Source: Carya illinoinensis (Eukaryota; Streptophyta; Magnoliopsida; Fagales; Juglandaceae). Taken from it: DNA of 64,000 nt. Shown here one piece after another: positions 33,324 through 44,497 of this stretch (its first letter is position 1; each line of letters starts with the position of its first letter). Made by a program: the position numbers and the translations under genes. A model generated the notes under the pieces. The model made no database searches. It was not told the DNA's origin and saw only the letters and a program-made list of their open reading frames with translations. The DNA lies in contig NC_056766.1 in the NCBI RefSeq assembly GCF_018687715.1, forward strand, positions 45,858,933 through 45,922,932. Reading direction: 5' to 3'.

Positions 33324-34702
33324 TGAAAGTTTATCTGATGGAGCGATGATTGAGCCATGTTTGCACATCATTTAGCTTAGTTTTGGCTTTTCAATAAAAC
33401 TAGGAGTCAGATTCTCATGTAGCAGTGCTTTTTTTTTTTTTTTAATTTCTTTTATGCTCTATTATTGTTCCGTTGCATATGTCTGTACTATGAATTATGT
33501 TAAACTATGTGTATTATGTTTGAGTTTCAAATCAAATAAATCCTTCTTGGAATCAGAAGTTGTTGGGTTCGCTCCCAATCCAAGTTATATATAGAATGTG
33601 ACCTCCATAAATTTTATAATTTATAAAAATGAAAAATGTCTTCCCTCAAATAATCAAATCCATATATGGAATGAATGAGTATGGATAGATCATCCATTGC
33701 ATGTTATCACAAGCAATTTGTAAAAGTACTCAAAGTAAAAGATATAAGTATGATGAAATGATCTCCTCCCTTGATGGAGAAAGTTACTTTCATTGTATAT
33801 TACCGTCTTTACAATTTGGGATTGACAAATTATCATCTACTTCTTGAACATTCTTATCATTTTTTTCTCGGTTCAATACGAAAATTCTGCTCAAGTGATC
33901 TAGCTTGATGGAAACAATTGAAGGGTATGTAAGGAAAATGAAGAATTAATGTACCAATATTGTGCAGAGTGTTGGTCTCAAATGATCATCTTGGATGGTT
34001 TTCTTGTAAGGTGGAAATACCAATTGAGTATTACATGTACAGTACACCCGACAAAACCTGAACATATGGAGTTGCAACCTTACCAAGATTAATTGGATCC
34101 ATTCAAGTATTAATGTTTCATTCTGTAAACACTCACACATATATATTAATTCTAGAGACTTGAGTTATTACCATTTATATCGAATCCAATAACTATAACA
34201 TACCATGACGACACCTATATATCCTTAAACCACCAATTTGCACCGGCTGGCAGAGCGGCAAAGGCGGGGATTGGAATGTATTCGTATGTGGGCTTAAAAT
34301 TATATGCAGTCCCATACAAATAAGCACATAAATCAGCAACGCAAAACAAACTCAAGATTACTCCCAAAATAAATAGCAAAAATATTGGACCTTCAGCATT
34401 TTAAACCAAACAGATATCTTAAATCCAAAATTTTACACTTAGATCATCCCATACCAAAAACAAACACCAACTACTGATGCATCCCCAGTATGCAAATAAA
34501 CATTGGTCACCAGCCTCATGCCATGAAATCCAGCTAATAAAGAATTAAGCAAAAATCCGGACGAATTATTGTCATTACATTTCCTAGTCCCTATATAGCA
34601 AAATAAGCCATAGAAAAGTAAACACCATAAAACATCTTTAAAGTGTCACATTCTCTCAATGTTCTTCAAAGTGCTTTTCTGAGCAAAGGATATTGTTGAT
34701 CT
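33324..34702. other. 3' flank of DUF247 copy B, then the retrocopy's 3' UTR
   Basis: Up to about 34020 it resembles 10600-11520 downstream of copy A (CTCCCTTGATGGAG, ACAATTTGGGATTGACAAAT). From about 34230 to 34702 there is no homology to the other segments. This part is probably the 3' untranslated sequence of the minus-strand TM9SF retrocopy. Confidence 0.45.
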
Positions 34703-35690
34703 TCAATTCAGCTTCACCGAAGAGAACAAGCAATGCACAAACCAGAATGATGAAAGAAACCCGACTGTGCCTGTCGCCAGCATGATTGCTACAACCATGA
34801 AGAGTGAATATCCCAAATAAAGTGTGGCCGAGATAGGTCCACTCAAATTCTTCAGGTCGAATACGAGATAGTTTATAGAGTACAAGAAGATGTATATGGC
34901 AAAAGAACCAGAAGCAAAAAATGACTTCCACCACCATTTCTAGTCCTCTACACAGAGATGCATGTAGGTCAAAACCAAAGATACCTTAGCACAAACCACC
35001 ACGAGGAGAATCAAAATAGTAAGGAGGAACCCAAAGACATAGTATCCACAGCCCATCCAAATGCTAGACATTATAAAAGAATAGCTCAATGAAAAGGGTG
35101 CCAAAAGGAAGTGTGCGAGCGCCTAGAACAAGAAGCCAAGTAGCGTATTTCTGAGCTGGTATTTCCTGAGGAATCTGGTTTGTTCGAACTGGGTATTCAA
35201 TATGAGATGCCTTTGCCCCAAAGTATCCACCAACTAAGGTAAGTGGAAGAGAGATGCAGAACCAGAGGAGAAGTAGGATAACAAAAAGAGAAAATAGAAT
35301 GGCTCATGTGCTGTGACTTCCCCACAAGTGGAAACTCAAAGTGGTGAGGATCAAAAAGGCAATACCAGGGAAGAAACAAGCAACTTTCCTTGAGACTGAA
35401 ACCCATCCTTTGTTATCACCACGACCAATCGTCCTCCAAAGATGAACAGCAGCATAACTAGTTGTAATACCAAGTATCATATAGAAAAATAGCATACGCA
35501 TACCTGTAACAAGTGTTCCACGTGATGCGAGTGACAAGAATCCAAGAGCCGCAAACAATATTATGACAACAGCCATTCCAAGAATCTGAACCCCATCTCC
35601 AACCTTGATACACAAAAGGGCAGGATTGGTTGGGACACAGAAAACATCCCCAACAACAAGCTTCCACCCAGATAGTGGTTAAAGTTGAGA
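34703..35690 (-). pseudogene. TM9SF (nonaspanin/EMP70) retro-pseudogene, C-terminal half
   Basis: Transmembrane-9 superfamily proteins are endomembrane (Golgi/endosome) proteins. Reading on the minus strand: SGWKLVVGDVFCVPTNPALL, GVQILGMAVVIILFAALGF, SRGTLVTGMRMLFFYMILG, FPGIAFLILTTLSFHLWG, then LPLTLVGGYFGAKA, PRTNQIP-like and LPFGTLFIELFF segments. It ends LFMVVAIMLATGTVGFLSSF, WFVHCL and SVKLN, where the family has its short acidic/Lys tail. It covers roughly the last 300 residues of a ~640-residue protein. Several frame changes and stops break it. No intron interrupts it and the 5' half is missing, which fits a truncated retrocopy. No poly(A) or target duplication could be confirmed. It stops being recognisable upstream of 35690. 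Confidence 0.8.
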
Positions 35691-35888
35691 CCCATACAAA
35701 AAAGTTATTTTTTCAATGATAGATTCTACATTAAAAAAAAAAAAAAAAGTGTGTGGAACTTGCACACCCTAATGGGTTCATAATTTTGAGCTATTCAGGG
35801 TGTGCAAGTTCCACATCCTAATGAGTTCATATTTTTGAGACATTGACTCCTTCCATTTTTTTAGGCCATATTTCAAAAAATATGGAAC

Positions 35889-36302
35889 TTGCAACTCCAT
35901 ATTTTTGTTGTCTTGCAGTACTGTTCTTGGACAACATAGTAGATACTATCGAGAATGTCAGGATTCTTCGTGATGCTGAGATTATCAAACAGACAAAGGG
36001 TGGAGATGAGGGTGTGGCAAATCTTTTCAAGAGTGCCACTAAAGAGCTGGTGTTTGATATTGAAAAGGAGTACTTCTACATGATCAAACAAATCGAAAAC
36101 ATCAACCGACTTTGTCGAGCTCACAACACCAAAGTTGAATTTTCGTTTTCTTGCCACCCTGAACTATAAGGGATTACTCACAACATACGCTACCATCTTG
36201 GTTATAGTCATCTTTTCCCTTTTTACCTCTAATTTTGCAAGTTACCAAACCCCAGTTAATTAGTTTTATTCACCTCCACCTCCACCATCACCTCCCCCTT
36301 AA
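35889..36302 (+). pseudogene. DUF247 fragment, copy D (exon 2 end only)
   Basis: It matches copy A from about 10146 (AxCTCCATATTTTTGTTGTC) to the stop. It reads APYFCCLAV-like, DNIVDTIENVRILRDAEIIK, and FDIEKEYFYMIKQIENIN. Relative to A there is a 3-nt insertion after TTGCAGTA and a 1-bp deletion near 36133. The hydrophobic anchor (LLTTYATILVIVIFSLF) is therefore in another frame. The Pro-rich tail ends at TAA 36300-36302. Exon 1, the intron and most of exon 2 are absent. Confidence 0.88.
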
Positions 36303-37756
36303 CTATAAGCATTATGACAAAAACAAAATACCATTTGAAATGGTTGATGCAGGTTTATCTGGTGGAGCCGATATTGATGATTGAGCCTTGTGTTTGCACA
36401 TCATTTAGCTTAGTATTGGTTTTTCAATAAAACTGGGAGTATTCACAATGATCTCATTCAACAATGTTTTTCCTTTTTTTTTTCCTTTTTTTTTTTCGTT
36501 TTAAATCAAGTCGTGTATGTTATGTTGTTATTCCATTGCATATGTCAACACTATGTGTATTATGTTTGAATTTCAAATCAAATATATCCAACTTGGAATT
36601 AGAAGTTGTTGGGATTTGCTCACAATCCATGTTATAGATTGTGACCTCCATAAATTTTCTAATTTATAAAGAATGAAAAATGTATTTCTTTAATTTTCTG
36701 TCACACATATATATCACAAATGTGTGACAAAAATGATTTCCTCAAAAGTAAAAGCTACATGCAGTTTGAATATTAGAACGAATTCCTCCCTTGATGGAGG
36801 TACTTTCATTGTATACTTAAAAGAGATGATATTTGCAGTTTTAGGGTATACAAATTCCAAGAAACTTTTTGAAAAAAGTAGATAAATATACGACCTACAT
36901 GAAAAAGATTTTCCAATGAAAAAAGTTGTATAAAGTATTGTGAAAAATGTTGTACATTATGTAAATGATCACTTTCTGGTCTTATATTGTTCTAGCATTA
37001 CTGGTATATTGCATATAATAGTCTTTACAATTTGGCATTGACAAATTATCAACAACTAATCTTGAACATTCTTTCCATTTTTTTTTTTTTGGTTCACTTC
37101 GGAATTCCCGTCCATGTGATCCAGCTTGATGGAAAGAGACCAGTCGGATAGATAATTAAGAGTGTGCAAGGAAAATGAATAATAATGTACGTACCAATTA
37201 TATGCGCAGTGTTAAGTTTCAAATGATCATATCTTCTATATATGATTAAGTTTCTTGTAAGGTAGTAGAAATAACACATTCCCAGTAACATATTTTAGAC
37301 TTATTGGGAATTAATGTGTTAAGTCTCAAATAACACATCCCCAATACCCACGATATAGACATGATACTAGGATACAGGATTTTGTGAAGATGTCCTAGCC
37401 TTTTTCTTTTCCCCCAATACTAGTTGTTTAGTACACAATACATGCATTAATTAATTGCTATCTAACTTAACTGTGTTCGGGTAATTAAATAACACAACCA
37501 CTGCTCAGTATCTATGCAAGTTGGTCATGATTCTCTCATTGACAATTTGGCTAAATTTGTTTGATTCTTTATGTCCTTTTTTTTTTTAATTTTTTTAATC
37601 AGTCTCATTGCTTTCAGATTCCCGATTCTCATACATACATATATATATATATATATATGTATGTATATATTGGTCTGGTTTCAATGATAGTGTCCGAGCA
37701 AGTTTGTGTGAATTTTTCCACCAATTAAGTCTCATGATATAGCCGTAGTCTATCTG

Positions 37757-37758
<2 letters not shown>
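36303..37758. other. 3' flank of DUF247 copy D
   Basis: A close match to 10554-12150 downstream of copy A, but without the CACTA MITE (the empty site is at 37462-37464). Homology fades near 37650. No gene. Confidence 0.6.

Positions 37759-37831
<73 letters not shown>
37759..37831. repeat. (AG)n microsatellite, ~36 repeats
   Basis: An uninterrupted AG dinucleotide run of about 72 bases, likely highly polymorphic. Confidence 0.95.
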
Positions 37832-37834
<3 letters not shown>

Positions 37835-38374
37835 ACGAGAATGTAATAGATCAAACCAGGATGGAAAGGGAAATTCAACAAATGGATGGAAATATCATAT
37901 GTACTCAATTGATATTTTTGAAATTAATGTAAAAATTCTGGTTTTTTTCATAATTTTCACTCCAATTCTCACATCTGAAAACTATTTTCTTAACTTAGAA
38001 GTATTATTGAGGTTTATAAATATGTATTTTAATTTTTTAAGACTTGCATTGATATTATTTTGATATATAATTTATACATATAGAATTAATTTATTATATA
38101 TAAACTATCTCGAAACGGTACACGTACCAAAATATTTCGTTTCAGTGACTTAACCGAAACGGCCACCGAAATGGTATTCAAAACATTGGTCCTAACTTTC
38201 TTTTTTCAGTTGGGAGACATGGAAGACATCATGAAGTCACTACAACAAATCTCAGTTTTTCATGTGAGGGACAATGGTCGAAACAAGTGTAGGTTAAGTT
38301 GGAAAAAGAACCTTTCCCAACCAATTTCTTTGGTGGCACACTCATGGCATATAATTCATGACGAATAATAAATT
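37832..38374. other. Intergenic, no gene seen
   Basis: AT-rich. A word TCACTACAACAAATCTCAG at 38237 resembles one CACTA-type terminus but has no partner that I can find. Confidence 0.4.
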
Positions 38375-39433
38375 TAGGGGTGTAAAAAAATCCAAAAAAC
38401 TGGAAAACCGGTCTGGACTGGATCGGACTGACCTGGTTGTGTTGGTTTTGGATTGATTTGGTCCAAGACCGGTTTCTTGAAATGCAAAACCGGCCTGAAC
38501 CGGTCAGGTTTCGGTTTCGGTCATTTTTGGCCCGGACCAAACTAGTACTGTTTAATATATATATTTTTATTTATTTTTTAATATTATATAAAATATGTTT
38601 TATATTATATATAGGGCTTCTTCATTTCACTTTCTTCCTTGCGGTATCCACGTCCCAAACTCCCACTTTTCTTCAGTTATTCTTTTCTTCTTCTTCCTCC
38701 TGGCTCCTACTTCGAGTGCGCCATGCCACTTCTTCTTCAATCTTTAGTTCTTGTTTTCGTGCGCCGTCCCAAACCCTCGGCCCCACCTCACTCTCACCAT
38801 GGAACCTCCCCTCACTGAGTCACTACTCACCCAGCCAGCAGCCCCTCTCTCACATCTCTCTGTCTTCGATTCCTCTTGGTAATTCTTCTCTATTTGTTTT
38901 TTTCATTTTACTTATTTAAGTTATTTGAAATTATTTTGAAGCCTAATATGAATCATTAGGGTTTTGTGATTGTGTTTATGTTATTTGGGTTTTGTGATTG
39001 TGTTTGTGAAATTACTTTGAAATCTGGTACATGGTATTTGTGTTATTAGGGTTGTTGAATCCGAAATTTAGGATTTTTGTAATTGTTTTTTGAAATCTTT
39101 TTTATTTCATGTTTTTTTTTTCAATACTAGATTTGTTTTTTTATTATCATTATACGTCTGTTATTATTATTATTTTTGTTAAATTTACTTGCAAGTCATC
39201 CCTCAAGTCTGTACATTGCATCGTTGTTGCATGCACTATTACTTTCGGTCAACTTAAATTTTTTTCAGTATTTCAAATTTTTTTTAAAATAAAACAGTTC
39301 AAATAAAGAATATATATATCTCTCTAAGTTCTTGAATCTATTGAATGTCCCGTCTGTCTCGACCTCTAAGTTTGTGTACAAAGAGAGTATATTAATACTC
39401 TCTAAAGAATAAAAAAATATTGGGCACACTTGC

Positions 39434-41534
39434 TGTGATATCCCGTTGTGTTTGTGAAATTTATTTTGAGGTGCTTTCTTAATATTAATTATTGTTATGT
39501 TTAAATTGCTCTTTAATTTAATTTAGATTATTTTTAAATTTTAAATTTTGTTGTTAGTTTTTACTAGTTATTTATTTTATTTTTACTAGTTATTATGTTT
39601 AAATTATTTTATTTGATTTATTGCTTTTAAAATAGTTTTCGTTGGATCAGTTTCTTGACCCAAGATGTGAGGATTAGATCTTATTTCTTTTCCTTCCCTT
39701 TTCTTTTTCCCTTTTTTTCTTTTCCTCCTCTCTTTCTTTTCCTTTTTCTTCTTTCTTTTTCTTTTTTCTTCTTTTCTTTCCCGGTTTCTTCTCTCCCCGT
39801 GCACACACCCTCTCTCTCTTCCCTCTCGCTCGTTTTCCTTCATCTACCCAAACCGCCACCGCTCCCCGGGGTGGCCATCATCACCCCCACCGTTCGACTC
39901 CCCTCCGGCCGGTGAACCTCCCCATCAAATCTCAGCCCCATCCGAGGGGCTGTTAAGCCTCACGAGCCCCTCCAAGTAGTGGCATTCGAGTGCTCCAGCG
40001 CTGTCGTCGTTCCACCTCCAGCCATCACTTTTTTACCACTTCATCACCGACCTCTTGCCAACCTAAACCACACATTTTCAGCTTCGATCCGTCGTCAGTG
40101 CAGCCCCCACGAGCTCAACTCTGTTTTGGCATTTTTTCACTTCCACTGCCATTTTTGCCGCCACCCACGGCCAGCCCCCACTTCCACTAGCTTCATAAAC
40201 ACCTCTAAGTCATTTCCTATCAATCCCAAATCTTGGTTCGTCTCCATTCAAAAGTGGGTATTTTACAACCCACGATCACAGTGTATTTTAAACTGTTACG
40301 TTGCTTTTCCTCTGTCTTTTGTAGCACATTGATCATTCAAAAAATATTATATAGATCTGTAAGTATTTTCCAAACTTCCTTTTAGATTTAAATATATTTT
40401 TACTTTAACAATAAATTATGACTAGTTGGTTATGCCGGACTGAATCTGAGAAGTTGGGGCTCGCATGGATTGGAGGACGGAGTTATTGTATATTGGTTGA
40501 TGTTGAGATTTGTTGAATATATTTATTTATTGTCATTTGCATTGCATAGTGCATGCATCTACATGTGTTAAAAAAGGAAAACTGAGTTTTCGTGTAATTG
40601 CATGCATGTTCATGTGTTGGAACTTAAAAACTGGATTTTCAAGCAAGAAATGATTTTTGAGTATATTTGAACGATTGGATTGATTGGTTTGAGTCAGAGG
40701 TACTGTAGGGATAGTAGTAAGCAGGGACGATGGTAGAGTCCTACCTGCAATTCCTGCCTACGGTGCATGTGGCATAGGGATGTTGGTAAGCAGGGATGGT
40801 GGTAGAGTCCCGCCTGCGGTTCCTGCCTACAGACGAACTTGTAAGGATGGTGGTAAGTAGGGACGGTGGTAGAATCCCATCTGTGATTCCCGCCTACAGT
40901 GCAAGCATAGGGATGGTGGTAAGCAGGGATGGTGGTAGAGTCTCGCTTGTGATTCCCCCTTACAGTGCTCTGATAGTTTGGTTAATGAGCCATTTTCTGG
41001 GAAAATGACGAGATTGGATTTTTGGGCCATTATATTGGATAATGACGAGGAAATGTTTTAAAAGAAATGTTTTGGGCTGAACATGGGACTTTTGGCGTGT
41101 GTGGAAAAATGTGGATTTTCGGGACACATGCATATAGCATCATGTCCATGCATATTGTTGAGTTTTAATATATTTTTATCTTATGGGTGTTTGGATTATT
41201 AATTACTTGCGGTACCAGCTTTGGTACCGTAGACTTTGTTGTAGATGAGGAGGAGGAGGCTGAGCCCGAGGAGGCGGCTCTACTGGAGTATTGAGTTGGA
41301 ATTGCTTGTATTGTTGGAAAATATTTCCCTTGCCTATATTTTATGTATTTTGGAATTTGAGACAATATTGAACTTGTAGTATTTTATTACGCTTATTTTA
41401 AGCGTTATTTTTATAGTACACATGTTGCATGTACACACACTTAGAACTCGACGATGGGATGCGTGACCTGTGTTGTCATAATCTCGACACCTCGATTTCT
41501 AGGTGTCCGTACGTGGGAGTTGGAGGGCGTCACA
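39434..41534 (+). mobile_element. Solo LTR of a Ty3/Gypsy element (2.10 kb)
   Basis: It starts TGTGATATCCCG and ends GGGCGTCACA. A perfect 5-bp target duplication CTTGC flanks it (39429-39433 and 41535-41539). It is homologous to the LTRs at 44498 and 55845 (for example GTTTTCGTTGGATCAGTTTC and TATTTTATTACGCTT). It differs from the others by an internal minisatellite at 40706-40975. No coding region is attached. Confidence 0.93.
40706..40975 (+). repeat. Minisatellite inside the solo LTR, ~4 copies
   Basis: About four copies of a ~60-70-bp unit containing GGGATGGTGGTAAGCAGGGA, GGTGGTAGAGTCCC and TTCCTGCCTACAG. It occupies the region where the other Gypsy LTRs have the GGTCACTC...GTCGTAGAGCGAC segment, and so marks a distinct LTR subfamily or a local replacement. 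Confidence 0.85.
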
Positions 41535-42236
41535 CTTGCTCAGTAGTACTATTGCATGCATGGCCTATATTGTTTACTGATCAAAAACAAGAAATTGTAA
41601 TTTGTAATATGTGTGATTGTAATTTGTAATTTGTTTTAATTGTGTGTGATTGTAATCTGCATTATTTGTTTTATAAAGCTATACTAATGATCTAAACTTT
41701 TTAATATTAATATTATTATATAGTTATTGTTGCTTTTATTAATTTTATTGTTGTTACTATAGTTTTTTTATAAAGCAGATTTTTTATAGCAGAATTTTTT
41801 TACATAACAGATTTTTTACTATAAAGCAAATTTTTGTAAATAGTAATAGATTTTTAATAAAATATATATTTTTTTTAAATCAGTTTTTTTATTTTTTTTA
41901 TTTTTATTTTTATAAACAGATTGTTTATGACAAATATTTATTTTATTATAACTGAAAAACTAGATTTGAAACCAGTAGAATCGGAGTACCTGTTTAGGAG
42001 GGAAACCGATACGTAATCGGTTTTAAAAAATGCAAAACCGGTGCCTACCTGTTCGGTCTTAGATTTTGTTCAAAACAGGACCAAATTGGATTGGTTACAC
42101 TCTATTAATAATTTACCCACCAACAACTTATTTCATGGGAAAAACTATCTTATTACCATGAAATTCCATTGTGGGAATAAATGTTTTTGGCCGTTCCAAA
42201 TTCTGTTGCTAACCATTCCATTGTGGTGACAAATAG

Positions 42237-42916
42237 TAGGGGTGAAAACCAACGTATTCGGCACGGTTTTTAGGCAAAATTGACGCCGACCGACCCTGTT
42301 GAAGAGGAAGGAGCCACCAACCGTAACCGGTCGATGGGAGGAGGAAAATCGGCCTTATTGACTTTGGTAGTTCTCTGTTGGTTCTCAGCCAGTTTTCGAT
42401 TACCCTAATGGCTTAGTTCGCCTGAGAGAGTAGAGGGAGAGAGTGTGTTGCAGAGGAGAGAGAGAGAGCTGGAGCAACGAATGCTAGGAATGGAGGAAGA
42501 AGAAGCTGGAGGTTGAAGATGGTCTCATATTGAAATGACGCCGTTTTGTTTAAAATCAAACTCTGTCATTTCAATTAAATTTTTTTTCCATACATCTTAC
42601 ATGAAACGATGTCGTTTGGTTTAATAGCAAACAACGTCGTTTTAGTTATCTGTTGTATACTATATGTAGAAAACGACGCCGTTCCACTTCAACTTAAGTG
42701 GAACGGCATCATTTTGAGTATGTATATTTTTTTTAAAAAAAAATGTTTTATTGGTTCGGTCGGTTTAGCGGTTTAAATCAAGGTCAAACCGCTGCCGAAC
42801 TGACATTGGTCAGTTTTGAATAAAATTCCACCGTGCACCTACCAGATCACCACCAACTCACCACCGGTCAATTCACGTCGATGGCGACTGGTTTTTCAGT
42901 TTTCTGTACACCCATA
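42237..42916. mobile_element. Non-autonomous hAT element (680 bp)
   Basis: The ends are TAGGGGTGAAAACC and (reverse complement of the right end) TATGGGTGTACAG, flanked by a perfect 8-bp target duplication ACAAATAG (42229-42236 and 42917-42924). An 8-bp duplication and TAGGGRTG-type ends are hallmarks of hAT. There is no transposase frame. The middle carries several near-palindromic AAACGRCGYCGTTT-like words (42533-42714) and an 11-bp-arm hairpin (42679-42706), in a position typical of transposase-binding subterminal motifs. Confidence 0.9.
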
Positions 42917-42924
42917 ACAAATAG

Positions 42925-43547
42925 GCCATTATTTGTGAAACCAATAGTCGGCAAAACTTATTATCCCTAAGCTGTTTCGTCGCAATTTTAGTGGCATATA
43001 GTTTGTTTCCACTAGCTATATCTTGACAAGAGTTGGTTTTGGGATGATTAACTTTTTTGACAAATATGCTTTATTTGCCATGATATTTGTCACAAAATCT
43101 TGTTGCCCACCACTTGTATACTTGGAGATATGTATTTCCCTATTGCCTTAACCATATGCCAACATCCTTTATCTTTGTGTTTTGTTTGTGACAAAAGAAA
43201 TAGGCATACCCCAAGGTGATGACAATAGGCGTTATGTTGATGACGAGCTGGGGTGGAAATTAGTCATTTCCATTATATGCATTGGTGGAAAACTATTATT
43301 TCTTGCTCCCTTATATGATAGCTGAAATTTCTTTTAACTACAGTTTTGTTAGTGGCAAAAAACTCAAATGGCTTTTCCCATAACTACGAATCTACGGGAA
43401 AGTCCTTTCATCATGAAAAGTTGCCTAGTCTAATGTATTATCTAATCCTCATTTGCTATCTTGGTCTAGCATTTTCCCACGAATCCATTATGTATAACTA
43501 CATGTTTTGCCCCGAAATGGATTTCTAGAAATAACCTTGTGGTCATA
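42925..43547. other. Intergenic, no gene seen
   Basis: AT-rich single-copy-looking sequence. Short open frames only, with no recognisable domain. Confidence 0.4.
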
Positions 43548-43950
43548 ACCTTGTGGAAATAACTTGTTTTCTTACCAACTAAACACTATATAATCCATTC
43601 AACCTTGTGGAAATAACCTATTTTCTTACAAACTGAACACTATATAATCAATTCTTATCACCAATGACATATAATCAATTCTTATCACCAATGACAGCTA
43701 GTAGAAATACTACTTGTTAATAAAATGTTATCCCAACAAACAGTCCAAGTATATTGGCTCAAGAAACCACATAAAAATATAACAACCGAAATTGACTTCC
43801 ATAATAACCTGTCAATATACATATATAACCACCATTATATATACAAATCTACCAACATTCATTAAGACAGAACCATGTATACAAATCTCTCAACATTCAT
43901 TCAAACACCATCATATATACAAATTTCCCAACATTCATTGAGAAACCAAA
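43548..43950. repeat. Cluster of three short tandem duplications
   Basis: Three arrays can be read. A ~54-bp unit (ACCTTGTGGAAATAACxT...) occurs twice at 43548-43656. A 27-bp unit (ATATAATCAATTCTTATCAC...) occurs twice at about 43645-43696. A ~40-bp unit (TATACAAATCTxxCAACATT...) occurs three times at about 43837-43950. Confidence 0.75.
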
Positions 43951-44492
43951 TAGTTCAAGGCCATGAAACCTACAAGATGTTTGCAACTAAAATCCAAGTA
44001 CATGAGGGAATTCTAAATTCTTGCTCCAACAACATCTATGATTGGAATCAGAACATATAGATAGATTACTAAGCATTAATGTGATGTTGGGATAATGTGT
44101 TCTCTAGACATTTAGACTTTAGCCTCTTGCTCCACAAAGCATGGTGCTAATTAAATGTTTCCTGAAAATTATCAAAAACAAGTGTGTGAAGCTATGATAC
44201 TTTATTCATGAATTAAATGACATGGGGTGGGAACCTTCTATAGTAATTGTGTATCCAGCCCTTGTACATGAATTTTAATTAATTAACTTTTGCCCATATA
44301 GCATATATAGATTGTTTTAGTGCTAAAATTAAACTAAAAGATGAATTTGAAAATTGCCAATATCAATAGTTGATATTCCCATCCAAAAGCCCACTATATT
44401 ATTACATTCATTATTTGTATGCTTTTGCAAGATACTGCAGTTGCATATTCTAAGAATAGAGTTTGCTATAGTTGAAACCATGTTATAGCAGA
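43951..44492. other. Intergenic, no gene seen
   Basis: AT-rich sequence bordering the Gypsy element. No coding or structural signal found. Confidence 0.4.
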
Positions 44493-44497
44493 ATATC

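Larger units (their letters stand above)
38375..42105. mobile_element. Probable non-autonomous hAT-like element, split by a solo LTR
   Basis: The left end TAGGGGTGTAAAA and the right end (reverse complement TAGAGTGTAACC) resemble hAT termini. Both sub-ends carry the same AACCGG-rich sequence (38390-38530 and 41960-42060, GAAATGCAAAACCGG versus AAAATGCAAAACCGG). A solo Gypsy LTR (39434-41534) sits inside. Flanks TAATAAATT and TAATAATTT are an imperfect target duplication. The interior has no recognisable transposase. Confidence 0.5.

Noticed and set aside
38237..38260. TCACTACAACAAATCTCAG as the left end of another CACTA element
   Set aside because: No matching inverted end with a 3-bp duplication was found within reach.
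40706..40975. Regularly spaced repeats reminiscent of a CRISPR array
   Set aside because: The units are contiguous and diverged with no unique spacers, inside a plant LTR; this is a minisatellite.
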